A stretch of 64,000 bases of DNA from Domibacillus mangrovi (GCF_001906925.1 NZ_MRWQ01000006.1:372001-436000); one strand, 5' to 3'; shown: positions 26,740-35,604, counted from the stretch's first letter. Notes: generated from the letters alone by a model not told the origin. Made by a program: numbers and translations.

Positions 26740-27567
26740 ATGATTCAACTATTGGGAATGCCCTTTCAGCAAAGTAACATGTGGCCGTCTGGTAGCATTG
26801 AAAGTATGATCATTCAACAAATGAATGAAGATACAATCGTTTACTCGTATCAATCCATAGATGAATTATCATTTGAGCTTATGTTACGAAAAAATATCAT
26901 ATTAAGTGCAAGAGCTATGAATCAAAGCAATATGCGGTTTGAAGTATTTGCAAAATCCTATTGTAATCCTCGATACTGGCATTTGACAAGTTCCGGCGGA
27001 TTCCTGTTGCGACATGATGTAAAACCGTCAGACGCGATTTATGATATCTACATGAACAGTTCACAATATGGATTTGAATGCGCAACGGCAAAAGTCATTA
27101 TCTATTACCATGCGCTCCTAAACCTTATTAGCGAATCCTTATTTAATCAATTATTTCAAAATATCTATTTATACGGCTGGCATGTTGATCCTGACCTTGG
27201 ATTAACATCAAATTATACAGGCCACTTTTTGCCTGGGGATGTCGTATATTTTAAAAATCCGGACTTCGATCCGCAAACCCCTCAATGGAGAGGAGAAAAT
27301 GCCGTCGTTCTGGGAGATGGTACGTATTTTGGACATGGGACAGGAATAAAGACAGCTGAACAAATGATTCATGCTCTAAATCGAAGGAGAAAGCCGGAGA
27401 CAAATCAATCAGCTTATCTGACAAATTTAATTACAAGACCATCTTTTAAACATTTGGCAGAACTTTCAATGTCACAACAAGTTTATTCGATTCATAAATA
27501 TCAAGATGCCGTCGTTCAACATAACGAAAGTTCGATTTCATTTGATCGATATGTGTCCTATTTGTAA
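26740..27567 (+). CDS. tgl: Protein-glutamine gamma-glutamyltransferase (spore coat transglutaminase)
   Basis: A 275-residue protein, about 30 longer than Bacillus subtilis Tgl, aligned over its length. The catalytic Cys sits in FECATAKVIIYYHAL. The other active-site segments PGDVVYFKNPDFDPQTPQWR and GENAVVLGDG with FGHGTGI (Glu and His) are intact, and the N-terminal FELMLRKNIILSARAMNQS block matches. Tgl cross-links coat proteins such as GerQ by epsilon-(gamma-glutamyl)lysine bonds late in sporulation. The start follows AAAGAGG. The convergent neighbour encodes a Pro/Tyr/Gln-rich small protein that could be a coat or surface component. Confidence 0.93.
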   Translation: MIQLLGMPFQQSNMWPSGSIESMIIQQMNEDTIVYSYQSIDELSFELMLRKNIILSARAMNQSNMRFEVFAKSYCNPRYWHLTSSGGFLLRHDVKPSDAIYDIYMNSSQYGFECATAKVIIYYHALLNLISESLFNQLFQNIYLYGWHVDPDLGLTSNYTGHFLPGDVVYFKNPDFDPQTPQWRGENAVVLGDGTYFGHGTGIKTAEQMIHALNRRRKPETNQSAYLTNLITRPSFKHLAELSMSQQVYSIHKYQDAVVQHNESSISFDRYVSYL

Positions 27568-27843
27568 TCACCAATCCAAAAGTGTTGGTTTAAAATCACA
27601 TTCTATCAAAGTACTGCTGAAAACGTTAACTTATTGATAAATAAAAGAAAACGGTACTTAACTAATTTTCCCCTTGCACCTCTTCCTTCCTATAATAATT
27701 TGATTATCCCTTTTGTGTTACAAGTTTCTAATAGACTTTCAAAAAGATCGTTCGGCAGGAGCTGATTCAGCCAGATAACGTCCATTTGACTTTGGTGATC
27801 CTCCAGACACCGCCTTCAAAATAAAGAATTTGTCTACAGACTA
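27568..27843. other. Intergenic region after tgl
   Basis: No gene visible. Nineteen bases at 27824-27842 (AAGAATTTGTCTACAGACT) are identical to 127-145, one arm of the terminator at the start of the window, without the second arm. Confidence 0.4.
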
Positions 27844-27885
27844 AACAAGGACATTCCTTGGAGTCAAGGATGTCCTTGTTTTATA
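27844..27885. terminator. Bidirectional terminator between tgl and the Pro/Tyr-rich gene
   Basis: ACAAGGACAT pairs with TGTCCTTGT (an inner TCCTTG/CAAGGA stem extends it), followed by TTTTAT on the plus strand. It separates two convergent genes. Confidence 0.75.
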
Positions 27886-28137
27886 TCATCTACCATTATT
27901 AAAGAATGAAATGAAAGAACCCGCCTGTCTTAACATATTGATTCCATTTGATACATGCCCTACATGTGTCATAACCTGATTTAGATTATTCCACATACTA
28001 GGAGATTGTTGCCCGTTATACCCGGCTTGGCGCTGTCTAGGATATAGACCGGGCGAATAATACCCAGGCCGGCGGGACATTTGTCCAGGATAAGGCCGGT
28101 ATGGTCTAGGACCGGGATTTGGAGGATAAAACGGCAT
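27886..28137 (-). CDS. Small Pro/Tyr/Gly-rich protein, candidate spore-surface protein
   Basis: An 83-residue protein behind the very strong site GGGAGGTGATG. The first half is proline-, tyrosine- and arginine-rich (PPNPGPRPYRPYPGQ); the second half is a hydrophobic-amphipathic segment (WNNLNQVMTHVGHVSNGINM). This two-part design resembles short Bacillus proteins of the YppG/YqfQ kind found in the spore coat, but the family assignment is uncertain. It is gene-convergent with tgl, whose enzyme cross-links Gln- and Lys-containing coat proteins. Confidence 0.6.
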   Translation of the reverse strand: MPFYPPNPGPRPYRPYPGQMSRRPGYYSPGLYPRQRQAGYNGQQSPSMWNNLNQVMTHVGHVSNGINMLRQAGSFISFFNNGR

Positions 28138-28331
28138 TCTTCATCACCTCCCTTCTTTTAAAAGGTATTAGGTAAAATCTCGCAAGTGACCATTTTGCTA
28201 CTTATATTACTTATATTTTTATTATATGAAAAAATCCATATATTGACTGGGGTAAATTCATTTATCAAACCTTTATTTACAACTACACATATACTATCTT
28301 ACTTCTTTAATTTGATAACGAGGTGTGTCTA

Positions 28332-28775
28332 TTGCTTATTATTAGGAAAGCAAATGAAATGGAAGAAGCTCGACTGTTTCAACAGATGGGGAAAACCGTG
28401 GAAGAAAGCACAGTAGGCTTTGCACAAAATGACAATCAGGCGTCTGCAAATATGTTTGATCTTTTATTAAAGAGCGGAGCATATTATCTTATTGCGCAGG
28501 AACATAACCTGATAAAAGGGTGGATTTTAATTGGCCAGGATTTTAGTACGCTAAAACCTGTTCAAACGGCAGGCATATTCAGCCTATACGTAAGTCCTCA
28601 ATACCGGTCTTCAGGGATTGGAAGGAAATTAATAAATTATGCCCTTACTGAATTAAAACAGCAAGGCTATCAACAAGTGCAGCTACATGTATTCACCGGT
28701 AATCCAGCAAAACTTTTATACGAACAACTTGGTTTTAAAGACATTTGTACACTGATGTCATTAAAGCTAAAGTGA
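28332..28775 (+). CDS. GNAT-family N-acetyltransferase
   Basis: From the TTG spaced correctly after AGGTG this is 147 residues. The acetyl-CoA-binding motif is SPQYRSSGIGRKLINYALTE, followed by QQVQLHVFTGNPAKLLYEQLGF, the standard C-terminal strand and helix. The acceptor substrate is unknown. The last codons and TGA stop run into structured element copy G (its first seven bases, AAAGTGA), so that insertion trimmed or replaced the original C terminus by a few residues. Confidence 0.85.
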   Translation: MLIIRKANEMEEARLFQQMGKTVEESTVGFAQNDNQASANMFDLLLKSGAYYLIAQEHNLIKGWILIGQDFSTLKPVQTAGIFSLYVSPQYRSSGIGRKLINYALTELKQQGYQQVQLHVFTGNPAKLLYEQLGFKDICTLMSLKLK

Positions 28776-28931
28776 TACTTCATTCAGTAGGGGTAAGGTT
28801 CACACGATGTGAATCATGCAGACGTTGTCACAGGACGTGACGATCTTAGTCTTCGTTTTGCTTGTCCTCCACTAAATAAACAGGAACTCAGGTAAAGAGC
28901 GCCGCATCCTGCGGCAATACCTAAGTAACCG
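28769..28931 (-). repeat. Dispersed structured element, copy G (truncated)
   Basis: A 163-bp piece in minus orientation keeping the terminal stem with its inner hairpins and the CTCAGG/CCTGAG region. It lacks about the last 115 bp (the TTTATCCCGC half). The right boundary is fused to the LCP gene terminator. The outer end reads CACTTTAGC rather than CACTTTAT. Confidence 0.9.
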
Positions 28932-28967
28932 AATAAAGAATCAGCTCTTTTAGCCTGATTCTTTATT
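28932..28967. terminator. Terminator of the LCP gene
   Basis: AATAAAGAATCAG pairs perfectly with CTGATTCTTTATT. It directly follows the stop of the minus-strand LCP gene and adjoins truncated copy G. Confidence 0.75.
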
Positions 28968-29871
28968 TCAAATTCAAATCTTCTTTAAATTCATCTGATA
29001 CACGTGATACTTCTTCATCATCCACTACATAGTAGTAAACGCCATCGATTCTTTCATCATTGCCGTCAATTGTGAGGGATTCAATGTTATTACGCGTTGA
29101 TGCATAAATAGCGATCACATCTCCGAATGACAAGTTCGTTTGTACATTGTCACGAATCGCCTTCATCATATCTGTAAATCTGAATACCATTCCCAGGTCA
29201 TTCCCTTTATTTAAAATACTTTCAATGACTTGACGCTGCCGAGCCTGTCTGCCAAAGTCGCCGTTTGGATCTTCCTTCCTCATCCGCGTGTAGTTCAATG
29301 CTTCAGATCCGCTTAATGTAATGCGCCCTTCAGCAAAATCATCGCCGCCATATGAAAAAGCAAAATCATTTTGTACTTCCACACCACCGACAGCATCTAC
29401 AATTTCCTGCAGGCCTTTCATATTTATTTCTACATAACAATCTACCGGAACATCAAAAAAGTTTTCAACCGTTTTCGCTGCCATTTTCACACCACCAAAT
29501 GCATAGGCATGATTAATTTTATCTTTCGTGCCTTTTCCGGCAATCTCTACACGCGTATCCCGGGGAATGCTTAGTATTTTCGTCTTGTTGTCTCCTCTGT
29601 TCACGGACATAAACAGCATCGTATCGGAACGGCCTATGTCCCCTTCCTGCTCATCCACGCCAAGCAAAAGAACTGTAAACCCTTCTTTATCCTGGAATGA
29701 CACACCATCCATCCGTTTGTCTGAATAAAGGTCTTCACCGCTCAACGTATGTTCGACGAACTGATAGAACATAAATGTAATACCCGCCCCGACCAACAGC
29801 ACAATCAAAAAGAATCTTAATAAAAAGCTACTTTTGCTTCTTTTTCTTTTCCGCTTATCTTGTCTTCTCAT
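28963..29871 (-). CDS. LytR-CpsA-Psr family cell-wall glycopolymer transferase
   Basis: From the ATG 8 bases after AGGGAG this is 302 residues. A basic N terminus (RRQDKRKRKRSKSSF) and one transmembrane segment (LLRFFLIVLLVGAGITFMFY) anchor an extracellular LCP domain. That domain has VLLLGVDEQEGDIGRSDTML, SIPRDTRVEI (the catalytic Arg motif), KINHAYAFGG and NYTRMRKEDPNGDFGRQARQ. LCP enzymes such as TagT/TagU/TagV attach wall teichoic acid or other polymers to peptidoglycan. Which polymer is used here is not evident. Monocistronic. Confidence 0.92.
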   Translation of the reverse strand: MRRQDKRKRKRSKSSFLLRFFLIVLLVGAGITFMFYQFVEHTLSGEDLYSDKRMDGVSFQDKEGFTVLLLGVDEQEGDIGRSDTMLFMSVNRGDNKTKILSIPRDTRVEIAGKGTKDKINHAYAFGGVKMAAKTVENFFDVPVDCYVEINMKGLQEIVDAVGGVEVQNDFAFSYGGDDFAEGRITLSGSEALNYTRMRKEDPNGDFGRQARQRQVIESILNKGNDLGMVFRFTDMMKAIRDNVQTNLSFGDVIAIYASTRNNIESLTIDGNDERIDGVYYYVVDDEEVSRVSDEFKEDLNLK

Positions 29872-30146
29872 ATACACGGCTCCCTAATTTAATGTATCTT
29901 ACGACTATCATATCCTTCCAATTGATTTTCAAGACAGTCTGTTTTCAAATATGTTACTTTGGTTTTATTCTAAAAAATGGAGAATCGATGAAACATATAT
30001 AAAAGTAAAACAAGAAAGCAAAAGTCTGTAAAATGGTTCTTCGAGAAAGCTTTGCAGTCTTTTCATCATTCTGAGCATCGTGTCGTGACATTCGATAAGA
30101 ATCCGGCTTATCCTATAGCATTTGAAAAATTGAGAAAAGAAAAAAC

Positions 30147-30572
30147 TTACTTCCTAATGGAATCATTTAGCTTCCCATAAATGGATAATAATTGTTGCCG
30201 TTCCTCGTCTGTTAACTTTTCAAACAAATTTTTACGGAGTGTCTTTCCTTCTTCTTGTGCTTTCTTGATCAAATCGAGCCCTTTGTCTGTAATCGTTAAA
30301 TAAATAATTCTGCGATCGTTATCGTCGACAAGCCGAGTGGCTAACTTTTTCTGTACGAGTTTTTCTGATAAATGAGTTAAAGTAGGAGGTGTTAATCCTA
30401 AAGCCCTCGCTATATCTGATGGGCGGCTTTTTCCGTTTTCCTTGAGGTGGGCAAGAACAAGTATATGGGAGATCCCTAGGCTTTCATTGAACATTTTATT
30501 CCATTGAATAATTAAATGATTGGTGACCTGGTCCATAGAATGAATAAGTTCAAAGATCGTTTTTTCTTTCAT
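30147..30572 (-). CDS. MarR-family transcriptional regulator
   Basis: A 141-residue winged-helix protein: LAHLKENGKSRPSDIARALG, then LTPPTLTHLSEKLVQKKLAT, then RLVDDNDRRIIYLTITDKG with the D-x-R-D/R wing. It lies 73 bases after the SDR gene but behind a terminator, so it may be independently transcribed. It probably controls the SDR genes upstream: a palindrome ATTTAGATATCTAAAT lies at 31774-31789. Confidence 0.85.
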   Translation of the reverse strand: MKEKTIFELIHSMDQVTNHLIIQWNKMFNESLGISHILVLAHLKENGKSRPSDIARALGLTPPTLTHLSEKLVQKKLATRLVDDNDRRIIYLTITDKGLDLIKKAQEEGKTLRKNLFEKLTDEERQQLLSIYGKLNDSIRK

Positions 30573-30596
30573 ATGTCAACATACCTGCTTTCTCTA

Positions 30597-30626
30597 ATAA
30601 AAAAGCCCCTTAGTGCTTAGGGGCTC
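30597..30626 (-). terminator. Terminator after the SDR gene
   Basis: AGCCCCTAAGCACTAAGGGGCT, followed by six T on the minus strand, forms a compact perfect stem. It separates the SDR and MarR genes. Confidence 0.85.
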
Positions 30627-30645
30627 TCACTGTGTATAGACTATT

Positions 30646-31380
30646 TTATTGAGCAGAAAATCCGCCGTCAATAACTAATTCTGCACCCGTGATAAATGAC
30701 GATTCATCAGAGGCTAAGAATAACGCCGCATTTGCAATATCTTCAGGTTGACCTAATCGCTGAAGTGGTGTTGCTTGAACTAAACGACCAAGAAGTTCTT
30801 TTGAATCTTCTAATGATTTTGTCATTGGCGTTTCGATAATTCCAGGGAATAATGTGTTTACACGTACGCCCTGACGGCCAAAAGTTGTTGCGGCTGCTTT
30901 AGATACAGCACGAACAGCACCTTTAGACGCTGAATAATGATTAAAGCCTTGACCGATTTGAGCAGTATAAGAAGAGATGTTAATGATAGAACCTTTCTTT
31001 TGTTCTGTCATATAAGGAGCAACATGTTTCATACCAGCAAATGGACCAAACCCATTAATAGACAACATTTTGCCCCAGTCATCAATATTAATTTCCTGAT
31101 ATGGTTTTTCTGATGAAATCCCTGCGTTATTTACGAGAATATCAATTCTTCCGAAGCGATCTTTTACTTCTTTGACTAATTCTTTCCACTCTTCCTCTGA
31201 AGCAACATTTAACTTCATCCCGTATACATTTTCTTTTTGGCTGGCCTTTTCAAGTGCTTCTTCGTTAATATCGGCAGCAATGACGATTGCTCCTTCTTTG
31301 CTGAATAGATCAACCATGCGTTCACCGATACCTGATGCTCCGCCTGTAATAATAGCAACTTTATTATGTATTCTCCCCAT
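30646..31380 (-). CDS. Short-chain dehydrogenase/reductase
   Basis: From the ATG behind AAGGAGG this is 244 residues. It has the NAD(P)-binding TGGASGIG, NNAG, the catalytic S of SIINISS, YSASKG (Tyr and Lys) and the C-terminal ITGAELVIDGGFSAQ. Glucose dehydrogenase/FabG-like classical SDR; the substrate is undetermined. The longer frame to 31422 runs into the tail of a broken SDR gene (MMVDGETIKLR) and is rejected. The two tandem SDRs suggest a redundant pair of which one has decayed. Confidence 0.9.
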   Translation of the reverse strand: MGRIHNKVAIITGGASGIGERMVDLFSKEGAIVIAADINEEALEKASQKENVYGMKLNVASEEEWKELVKEVKDRFGRIDILVNNAGISSEKPYQEINIDDWGKMLSINGFGPFAGMKHVAPYMTEQKKGSIINISSYTAQIGQGFNHYSASKGAVRAVSKAAATTFGRQGVRVNTLFPGIIETPMTKSLEDSKELLGRLVQATPLQRLGQPEDIANAALFLASDESSFITGAELVIDGGFSAQ

Positions 31381-31393
31381 GTAGAATACCTCC

Positions 31394-31743
31394 TTAACGT
31401 AATTTAATTGTTTCACCATCAACCATCATTGTTTGCCCAGTAATATAATCAGAATCACTGCTCACTTAAGATGACAGCTTCTTTACCAATATCCTGTTCT
31501 GGATCACCTAGACAACGAAGTGGAATTTTACTAATCATTGCTTCATATAATTTTGGATCATTCTGACGCCATTGTTCTACGACAGGTGTTAGTGTAATTG
31601 TCGAAATCAAGTTCACATTACTTTAATTCCGTCCAGCCCCTAATTCTTTCGCTGAATCAGGGGAAATCCCTCTAATTGCTTCTTTAGCAACGGCATAAGA
31701 AGTTTGCATCACTTATCCATCAATTCCAACTTTCCCTTGTCAT
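31394..31743 (-). pseudogene. Broken short-chain dehydrogenase gene
   Basis: The minus strand contains SDR pieces in different frames: TSYAVAKEAIRGIS with the YxxxK catalytic motif and AKELGAG, followed by NVNLISTITLTPVVEQWRQN. After these come IPLRCLGDPEQDIGKEAVIL and the C-terminal SDSDYITGQTMMVDGETIK. The middle is deleted and at least two frameshifts or stops occur. It lies directly upstream of the intact SDR gene, with its own AAAGAGGTGG site, and was probably once the first gene of the operon. Confidence 0.75.
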
Positions 31744-31773
31744 CTCGTACAAACCACCTCTTTCTAACCATAT

Positions 31774-31789
31774 ATTTAGATATCTAAAT
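31774..31789. promoter_or_regulatory. Palindromic operator candidate (MarR type)
   Basis: ATTTAGATATCTAAAT is a perfect 16-bp palindrome upstream of the SDR pseudogene. A partial second copy (ATATCTAAATATTAG) follows. MarR proteins typically bind palindromes of this size, and a MarR gene lies downstream. Confidence 0.5.
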
Positions 31790-32075
31790 GTTTTATATCT
31801 AAATATTAGCAAACTCTAAAATAAATTGCAACGAATCCCGCTTAAATTTAGGTGGCGGATAACTACCTTTAAAAAAGAGCAATTCGAAGCAAGCTTCCAT
31901 TGTTCTACTCTATATGCACATGACTGTATTTATGAAGGCACTTTTTATGTACTCGCTTTATTCGATTTTTGACAGGGAGAAATAAGTATTTACTCTACTC
32001 TATTTTTAAATGTGAACTATACCCCAAATAGAGACTTTTTTAACTCTTCATGATTCGGAGTACAGCTCATTTTCT

Positions 32076-32774
32076 TTATTTACGATGATCATCTTTATAG
32101 TCTATAAAAAGAGTACCATCTGATTGAAATTCTGCATAAAAGATATCTGAAACCGTTTTTACTCCATCCTGTTGTAATTGCCGTTTCAGCCAGGCTGTGT
32201 CTAGGTTCAGTTTCAGTAAGTTGCGTGTATTAATAATGCCATCTGATACAACTTCAGTTATTGTAGGGAGAATAGCCTTATGAATATTTTCAATATTCAA
32301 ATCACCTTTTGTTACAAACTGTTTTTGATCTTTTTTCACAACCGAAATTTTTCCATTTATTTCGAAAATAGCATACTCCACATCTCTGATTGAAAATATA
32401 TTTTTTTCTCTTAGCAAAGCATTTAGAGTATCTAAATCTAAACTAGCTTTACGAAGTGATTTTTCCATAATCTTACCGTTTTTTATGATGATTAATGGCT
32501 CTCCATCAATGACTTTTCGTGCTTTTTTAGATTTAATCACAACCCATCCCGTGAAAAAGGTAAGTAATCCCCATCCAATTAGTGAAATGACACCATTACG
32601 AATGCTTAATTGTGAATTGAATACAAGGTTTCCAGCTATAGAACCGATGGTAATAGCAGATGCAAAGTTGAAAAAAGTCATTTGTGCAATTTCTTTTCTT
32701 TCCATAAGTCTAGTTAGACATAATAAGAGAATGAATGATAATAAAATTCTAATAATTACTTCTGTAACGTCCAA
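32076..32774 (-). CDS. DUF421/YetF-type membrane protein
   Basis: From the TTG seven bases after AGGTGGG this is 232 residues. Three N-terminal membrane segments (up to about residue 80) precede a cytoplasmic YetF C-terminal domain with the motifs DGEPLIIIKNGKIMEKSLRK and LLREKNIFSIRDVEYAIFE. The family includes Bacillus YetF, YkjA and YdfR, some of which occur in spore membranes; the biochemical role is unknown. Single gene. Confidence 0.88.
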   Translation of the reverse strand: MDVTEVIIRILLSFILLLCLTRLMERKEIAQMTFFNFASAITIGSIAGNLVFNSQLSIRNGVISLIGWGLLTFFTGWVVIKSKKARKVIDGEPLIIIKNGKIMEKSLRKASLDLDTLNALLREKNIFSIRDVEYAIFEINGKISVVKKDQKQFVTKGDLNIENIHKAILPTITEVVSDGIINTRNLLKLNLDTAWLKRQLQQDGVKTVSDIFYAEFQSDGTLFIDYKDDHRK

Positions 32775-33053
32775 TTCATATCCCACCTTTCAATGAATAT
32801 CATTTCTATATTTAAGACATACTATTCATTGAAAAAGAGAGTTCCACAAATTTAACTAGCCTCCGTTTTTTTAAAAAGGTCCCTGTAGCATTCCCACTTC
32901 TAGAATCCATTCATTTATTTAGTTAAATAATCACTTTTATTACAATTAATACCTTAAAAATACAGATTCCCATTGACTAAGATTTAGTTTTATACTCGGC
33001 ACTCGAAGGGCATGCTAATAACGCAGAAAAATTTGAGGAGGTAAACTAAATTG

Positions 33054-33854
33054 ATGACTCTAAGCAAAGAACTCCAAGTCTTAAAACAATATCACAGTGG
33101 CGAACGTGGCGTATTGAGTGTTTATTTAAACACCAACCCAGGTGATCCAGATCAGCTAAACGGTGCATGGCAAATTCATTTAAAGAACGGTCTAAAGGAT
33201 TTAGATAAATATTTAACAGATTCAAAAAATGAAAATGAATTAAAATTATTTAAAGAAATGAAGAAAAAAGTATTAAATGAAATCGATAATAATAAGGATG
33301 ATTTGCACAAAGGAGTCGTCATTTTCGCTTCAAAGAACCCGGAATTATGGTCCGTTCACTATGTGCAAGTTCCTGTTAAATCAAGCTTCCATTGGGAAGA
33401 TCATCCGGTGCTAGAAGAATTAGAATATATGCACAAAGCATATCCAGAAGCAGGAATCATTTTACCAAGCTTCGGGGAAGTTCGAATATTGGATACAGCA
33501 ATGGGATTGGTCAAAGAAGATTTTTTTTACAGATTCGATCCGAACCTTGAAGAATGGGGAGAAAAGAAAAACATGGATGCCGATGGCCGACATGTAATAG
33601 GGAGCAGTAAAGTAGACTTTTTAGAGTCCCGGCTTAAAGAAAATTTGAAAAGGTTCTTTAAAGGCATGGGTACGAACGTAGAACGATTAAAGAAAGAAAG
33701 AGGATGGATAGAGATCCACGTAGCGGGTGAAACCGAGTTAGCAATCGCTTTTGCTGAAACCTTACGAGAAAAGCCGGCAAGCTGCATTTACAAGAACCTA
33801 AATAACAGCAAACCCAGTGAAATAATTAATCAAGTTTTAGAAAACTTAAAATAA
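33054..33854 (+). CDS. VLRF1-family, aeRF1-like protein
   Basis: A 266-residue protein behind GAGGAGG; a TTG at 33051 is an alternative start. The N-terminal LSVYLNTNPGDPDQLNGAWQ and the central APEAGIILPSFGEVRILD-like region (YPEAGIILPSFGEVRILDTA) match bacterial proteins related to the eukaryotic/archaeal release-factor-1 fold (VLRF1 group), proposed to act on stalled ribosomes. The exact function in Bacillus is untested as far as I know. The TAA stop lies at the edge of structured element copy H (the TAA is shared with its ATAAAGTG end). Confidence 0.75.
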   Translation: MTLSKELQVLKQYHSGERGVLSVYLNTNPGDPDQLNGAWQIHLKNGLKDLDKYLTDSKNENELKLFKEMKKKVLNEIDNNKDDLHKGVVIFASKNPELWSVHYVQVPVKSSFHWEDHPVLEELEYMHKAYPEAGIILPSFGEVRILDTAMGLVKEDFFYRFDPNLEEWGEKKNMDADGRHVIGSSKVDFLESRLKENLKRFFKGMGTNVERLKKERGWIEIHVAGETELAIAFAETLREKPASCIYKNLNNSKPSEIINQVLENLK

Positions 33855-34128
33855 AGTGAAACTTCATTCAGTGGGGGTTAGGTTCACAGGATGTGAATCA
33901 GGCAGACGTTGTCACAGGACGTGACGATCTTAGTCTGCCTTCCGCTCATCCCCCAAAATAAAAAAGAACTCAGATAAAGAGCACCGCGTCCTGCGGCAAT
34001 ATGTGAGTGACCGGCTTCAGCCGGCCCGAACCAATCAGGCTTTTATGGGCAGTGGATTCCCCGCTTATCCTTCTTTTCTTTTCGAAGTCTTGAAGCGGGT
34101 GTCTTACTGCCCGTTAATGTGGGATAAA
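33851..34128 (-). repeat. Dispersed structured element, copy H (full length)
   Basis: A 278-bp copy in minus orientation. Its end overlaps the stop codon of the VLRF1 gene. Several scattered substitutions (e.g. GGCAGACG, CTCAGATAAAG) mark it as older than copies C and J. Confidence 0.92.
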
Positions 34129-34356
34129 TTATCTCATCATCATTATTTATACTATCGAACCATAAATTTTAGTTTTATGTTGGAATGATAGCAACTTTAT
34201 GCCAATGTTAACCTTGTTCAATTCGTTCTCTCGTATTTTAACTCGTGCCGGACTTCCCTGCCAATCCATTCCCCGCGCCATTCGAAAGATTTTCTAATTA
34301 AAAATTTTTTTCGAAATTAGATGGGCAAGCTAAAAATATGTTTTTTTGATATACAT
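34129..34356. other. Intergenic region
   Basis: No gene or motif that I can support is visible here. Confidence 0.3.
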
Positions 34357-34446
34357 AAAAACCCCTCAAATGAACTGCTGCACCCCAATTGTTAGACACA
34401 CAACTAACAATTGGAGGTACAATTCATTTGCGTTGGGGTTTTTTCA
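34357..34446. terminator. Long nested hairpin, bidirectional terminator
   Basis: Three nested stems, AAAAACCCC/GGGGTTTTT, CAAATGAA/TTCATTTG and AATTGTTAG/CTAACAATT, form a roughly 90-base palindrome with T-runs on both sides. It ends the endolysin gene on the minus strand. The inner sequence (TGAACTGCTGCACCCCAATT) is mirrored like a pair of IS ends, so it may be a collapsed insertion-sequence scar. Confidence 0.65.
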
Positions 34447-34449
34447 TTT

Positions 34450-35271
34450 TTATTTCGCTTTGCTCATTCGATACAGCATAGACCACACTTCTTCTCTTGT
34501 CACAGGCCGTTGCGGATATGTTCCATCGCTAATACCGTTTTCTTTCACCCACTTCTGCGCTTCCGCGAATCGCGGTGAAGGTGCTGCATCCTTTTTATAG
34601 TCTGCATTCAATTCTGCTTCCCCCTTTTTTGATTCTTCAGATTTTAATTTTGTTAACGTCTTTGTTCCGGCAATGCCGTCCACAGTAAGTCCATTTGCTT
34701 TTTGATATGACTTAACCGCTGCCTCCGTTGCCGGTCCAAAATCACCGTCTGCCATAATGTTATATCCTGCTGATCGCAACAATACTTGTAGCTCTTTTAC
34801 AGACGTGCCACTGTCGTCTTTTTCAAGATAGTTTTTCGGTGTACTCACGACATTTATTTTTGCTTGTATAGCATCAAGCGTTTTGTCCGTTCCGTAACCT
34901 TTATAGTTATATTGAAGATGCGGACTATCCCATCCCCATCTGTGTCCACTTTCAAATCCGAGCTGTTCAGCCTGCTCAATCGCCGTCAGAAATGGATGTT
35001 TTTTGTAGCCGTTCCAGTCTGCTTTTCCGTTCACGATCGGCACGAAATCGAGTGCTTGTCCAACAAGGTGATAAGACTTCATTGTTTGACTGATGCCTTG
35101 ATCCACATTTGTTTTTTGAGTCGCAACCGTGCGAATTGTTTCATAAATTAATACATCCACTTTATTATCAATGCACCACTGATACCACTGGTTCGCTTTT
35201 ACTTTTGTATTCGGTCCTAAATCTTTTAGATGATTAAGATTACGCTCATGATAAGTTGGTATCCAGCTCAC
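34450..35271 (-). CDS. Phage-type endolysin: M15 peptidase with peptidoglycan-binding domain
   Basis: A 273-residue protein starting at GTG. Residues 1-130 form a VanY/M15-type L-alanyl-D-glutamate peptidase with zinc ligands in SYHLVGQALDFVP and WDSPHLQ. Residues 150-215 are a PG_binding_1 domain (LEKDDSGTSVKELQVLLRSA, DGDFGPATEAAVKSYQKANG). The C terminus (residues 230-273, RFAEAQKWVKENGISDGTYP) resembles half an SLH-type repeat. There is no signal peptide, as expected for a holin-dependent lysin. The adjacent upstream holin gene is broken, so this is a prophage lysis cassette remnant. Confidence 0.85.
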   Translation of the reverse strand: MSWIPTYHERNLNHLKDLGPNTKVKANQWYQWCIDNKVDVLIYETIRTVATQKTNVDQGISQTMKSYHLVGQALDFVPIVNGKADWNGYKKHPFLTAIEQAEQLGFESGHRWGWDSPHLQYNYKGYGTDKTLDAIQAKINVVSTPKNYLEKDDSGTSVKELQVLLRSAGYNIMADGDFGPATEAAVKSYQKANGLTVDGIAGTKTLTKLKSEESKKGEAELNADYKKDAAPSPRFAEAQKWVKENGISDGTYPQRPVTREEVWSMLYRMSKAK

Positions 35272-35357
35272 TTCTCTTCACCGTCCACTTTCTGCTTAAT
35301 TTTAGTTTCCTTCGTGACCTTCAGGACTGGTTCTACTTTTATTTCATTCTCCTCTTT

Positions 35358-35604
35358 CTATTGCATAAAAAAAGAACTAAGTTGCTTCAGTACTTTCAAG
35401 CCGAGGTGGCCAACGTTTTCTATAAATGTATGCCCTCCGATTAAAAACATAATCATTATGTTACACATAAACTGGCCACCTGTACCGCTTATATTGTCCA
35501 GCTGCACGGTCACGACGACGGCAAAAATGATCGCTGTTTTTTCATCAGCTCACGAAAGCCAATCTCATCATCATGATTGCAAACACCTTAATCAAATGGT
35601 TCAC
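35358..35604 (-). pseudogene. Frameshifted phage holin (Holin_4 type)
   Basis: On the minus strand IGFRELMKK in one frame continues in another as KTAIIFAVVVTVQLDNISGT followed by GGQFMCNIMIMFLIGGHTFI and ENVGHLGLKVLKQL. Together they match the C-terminal two-thirds of the phage_holin_4 family. The N-terminal membrane segment is missing and a frameshift lies near 35547. It directly precedes the endolysin, as in intact lysis cassettes. Confidence 0.7.

Noticed and set aside
28186-28416. 76-codon plus frame before the GNAT gene
   Set aside because: It overlaps the GNAT gene in another frame and its only feature is an AT-driven hydrophobic stretch.
33001-33035. SigB-like promoter (GTTTTA-15-GGGCAT) before the VLRF1 gene
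   Set aside because: Spacing is one base or more beyond the usual range and both hexamers deviate from consensus.
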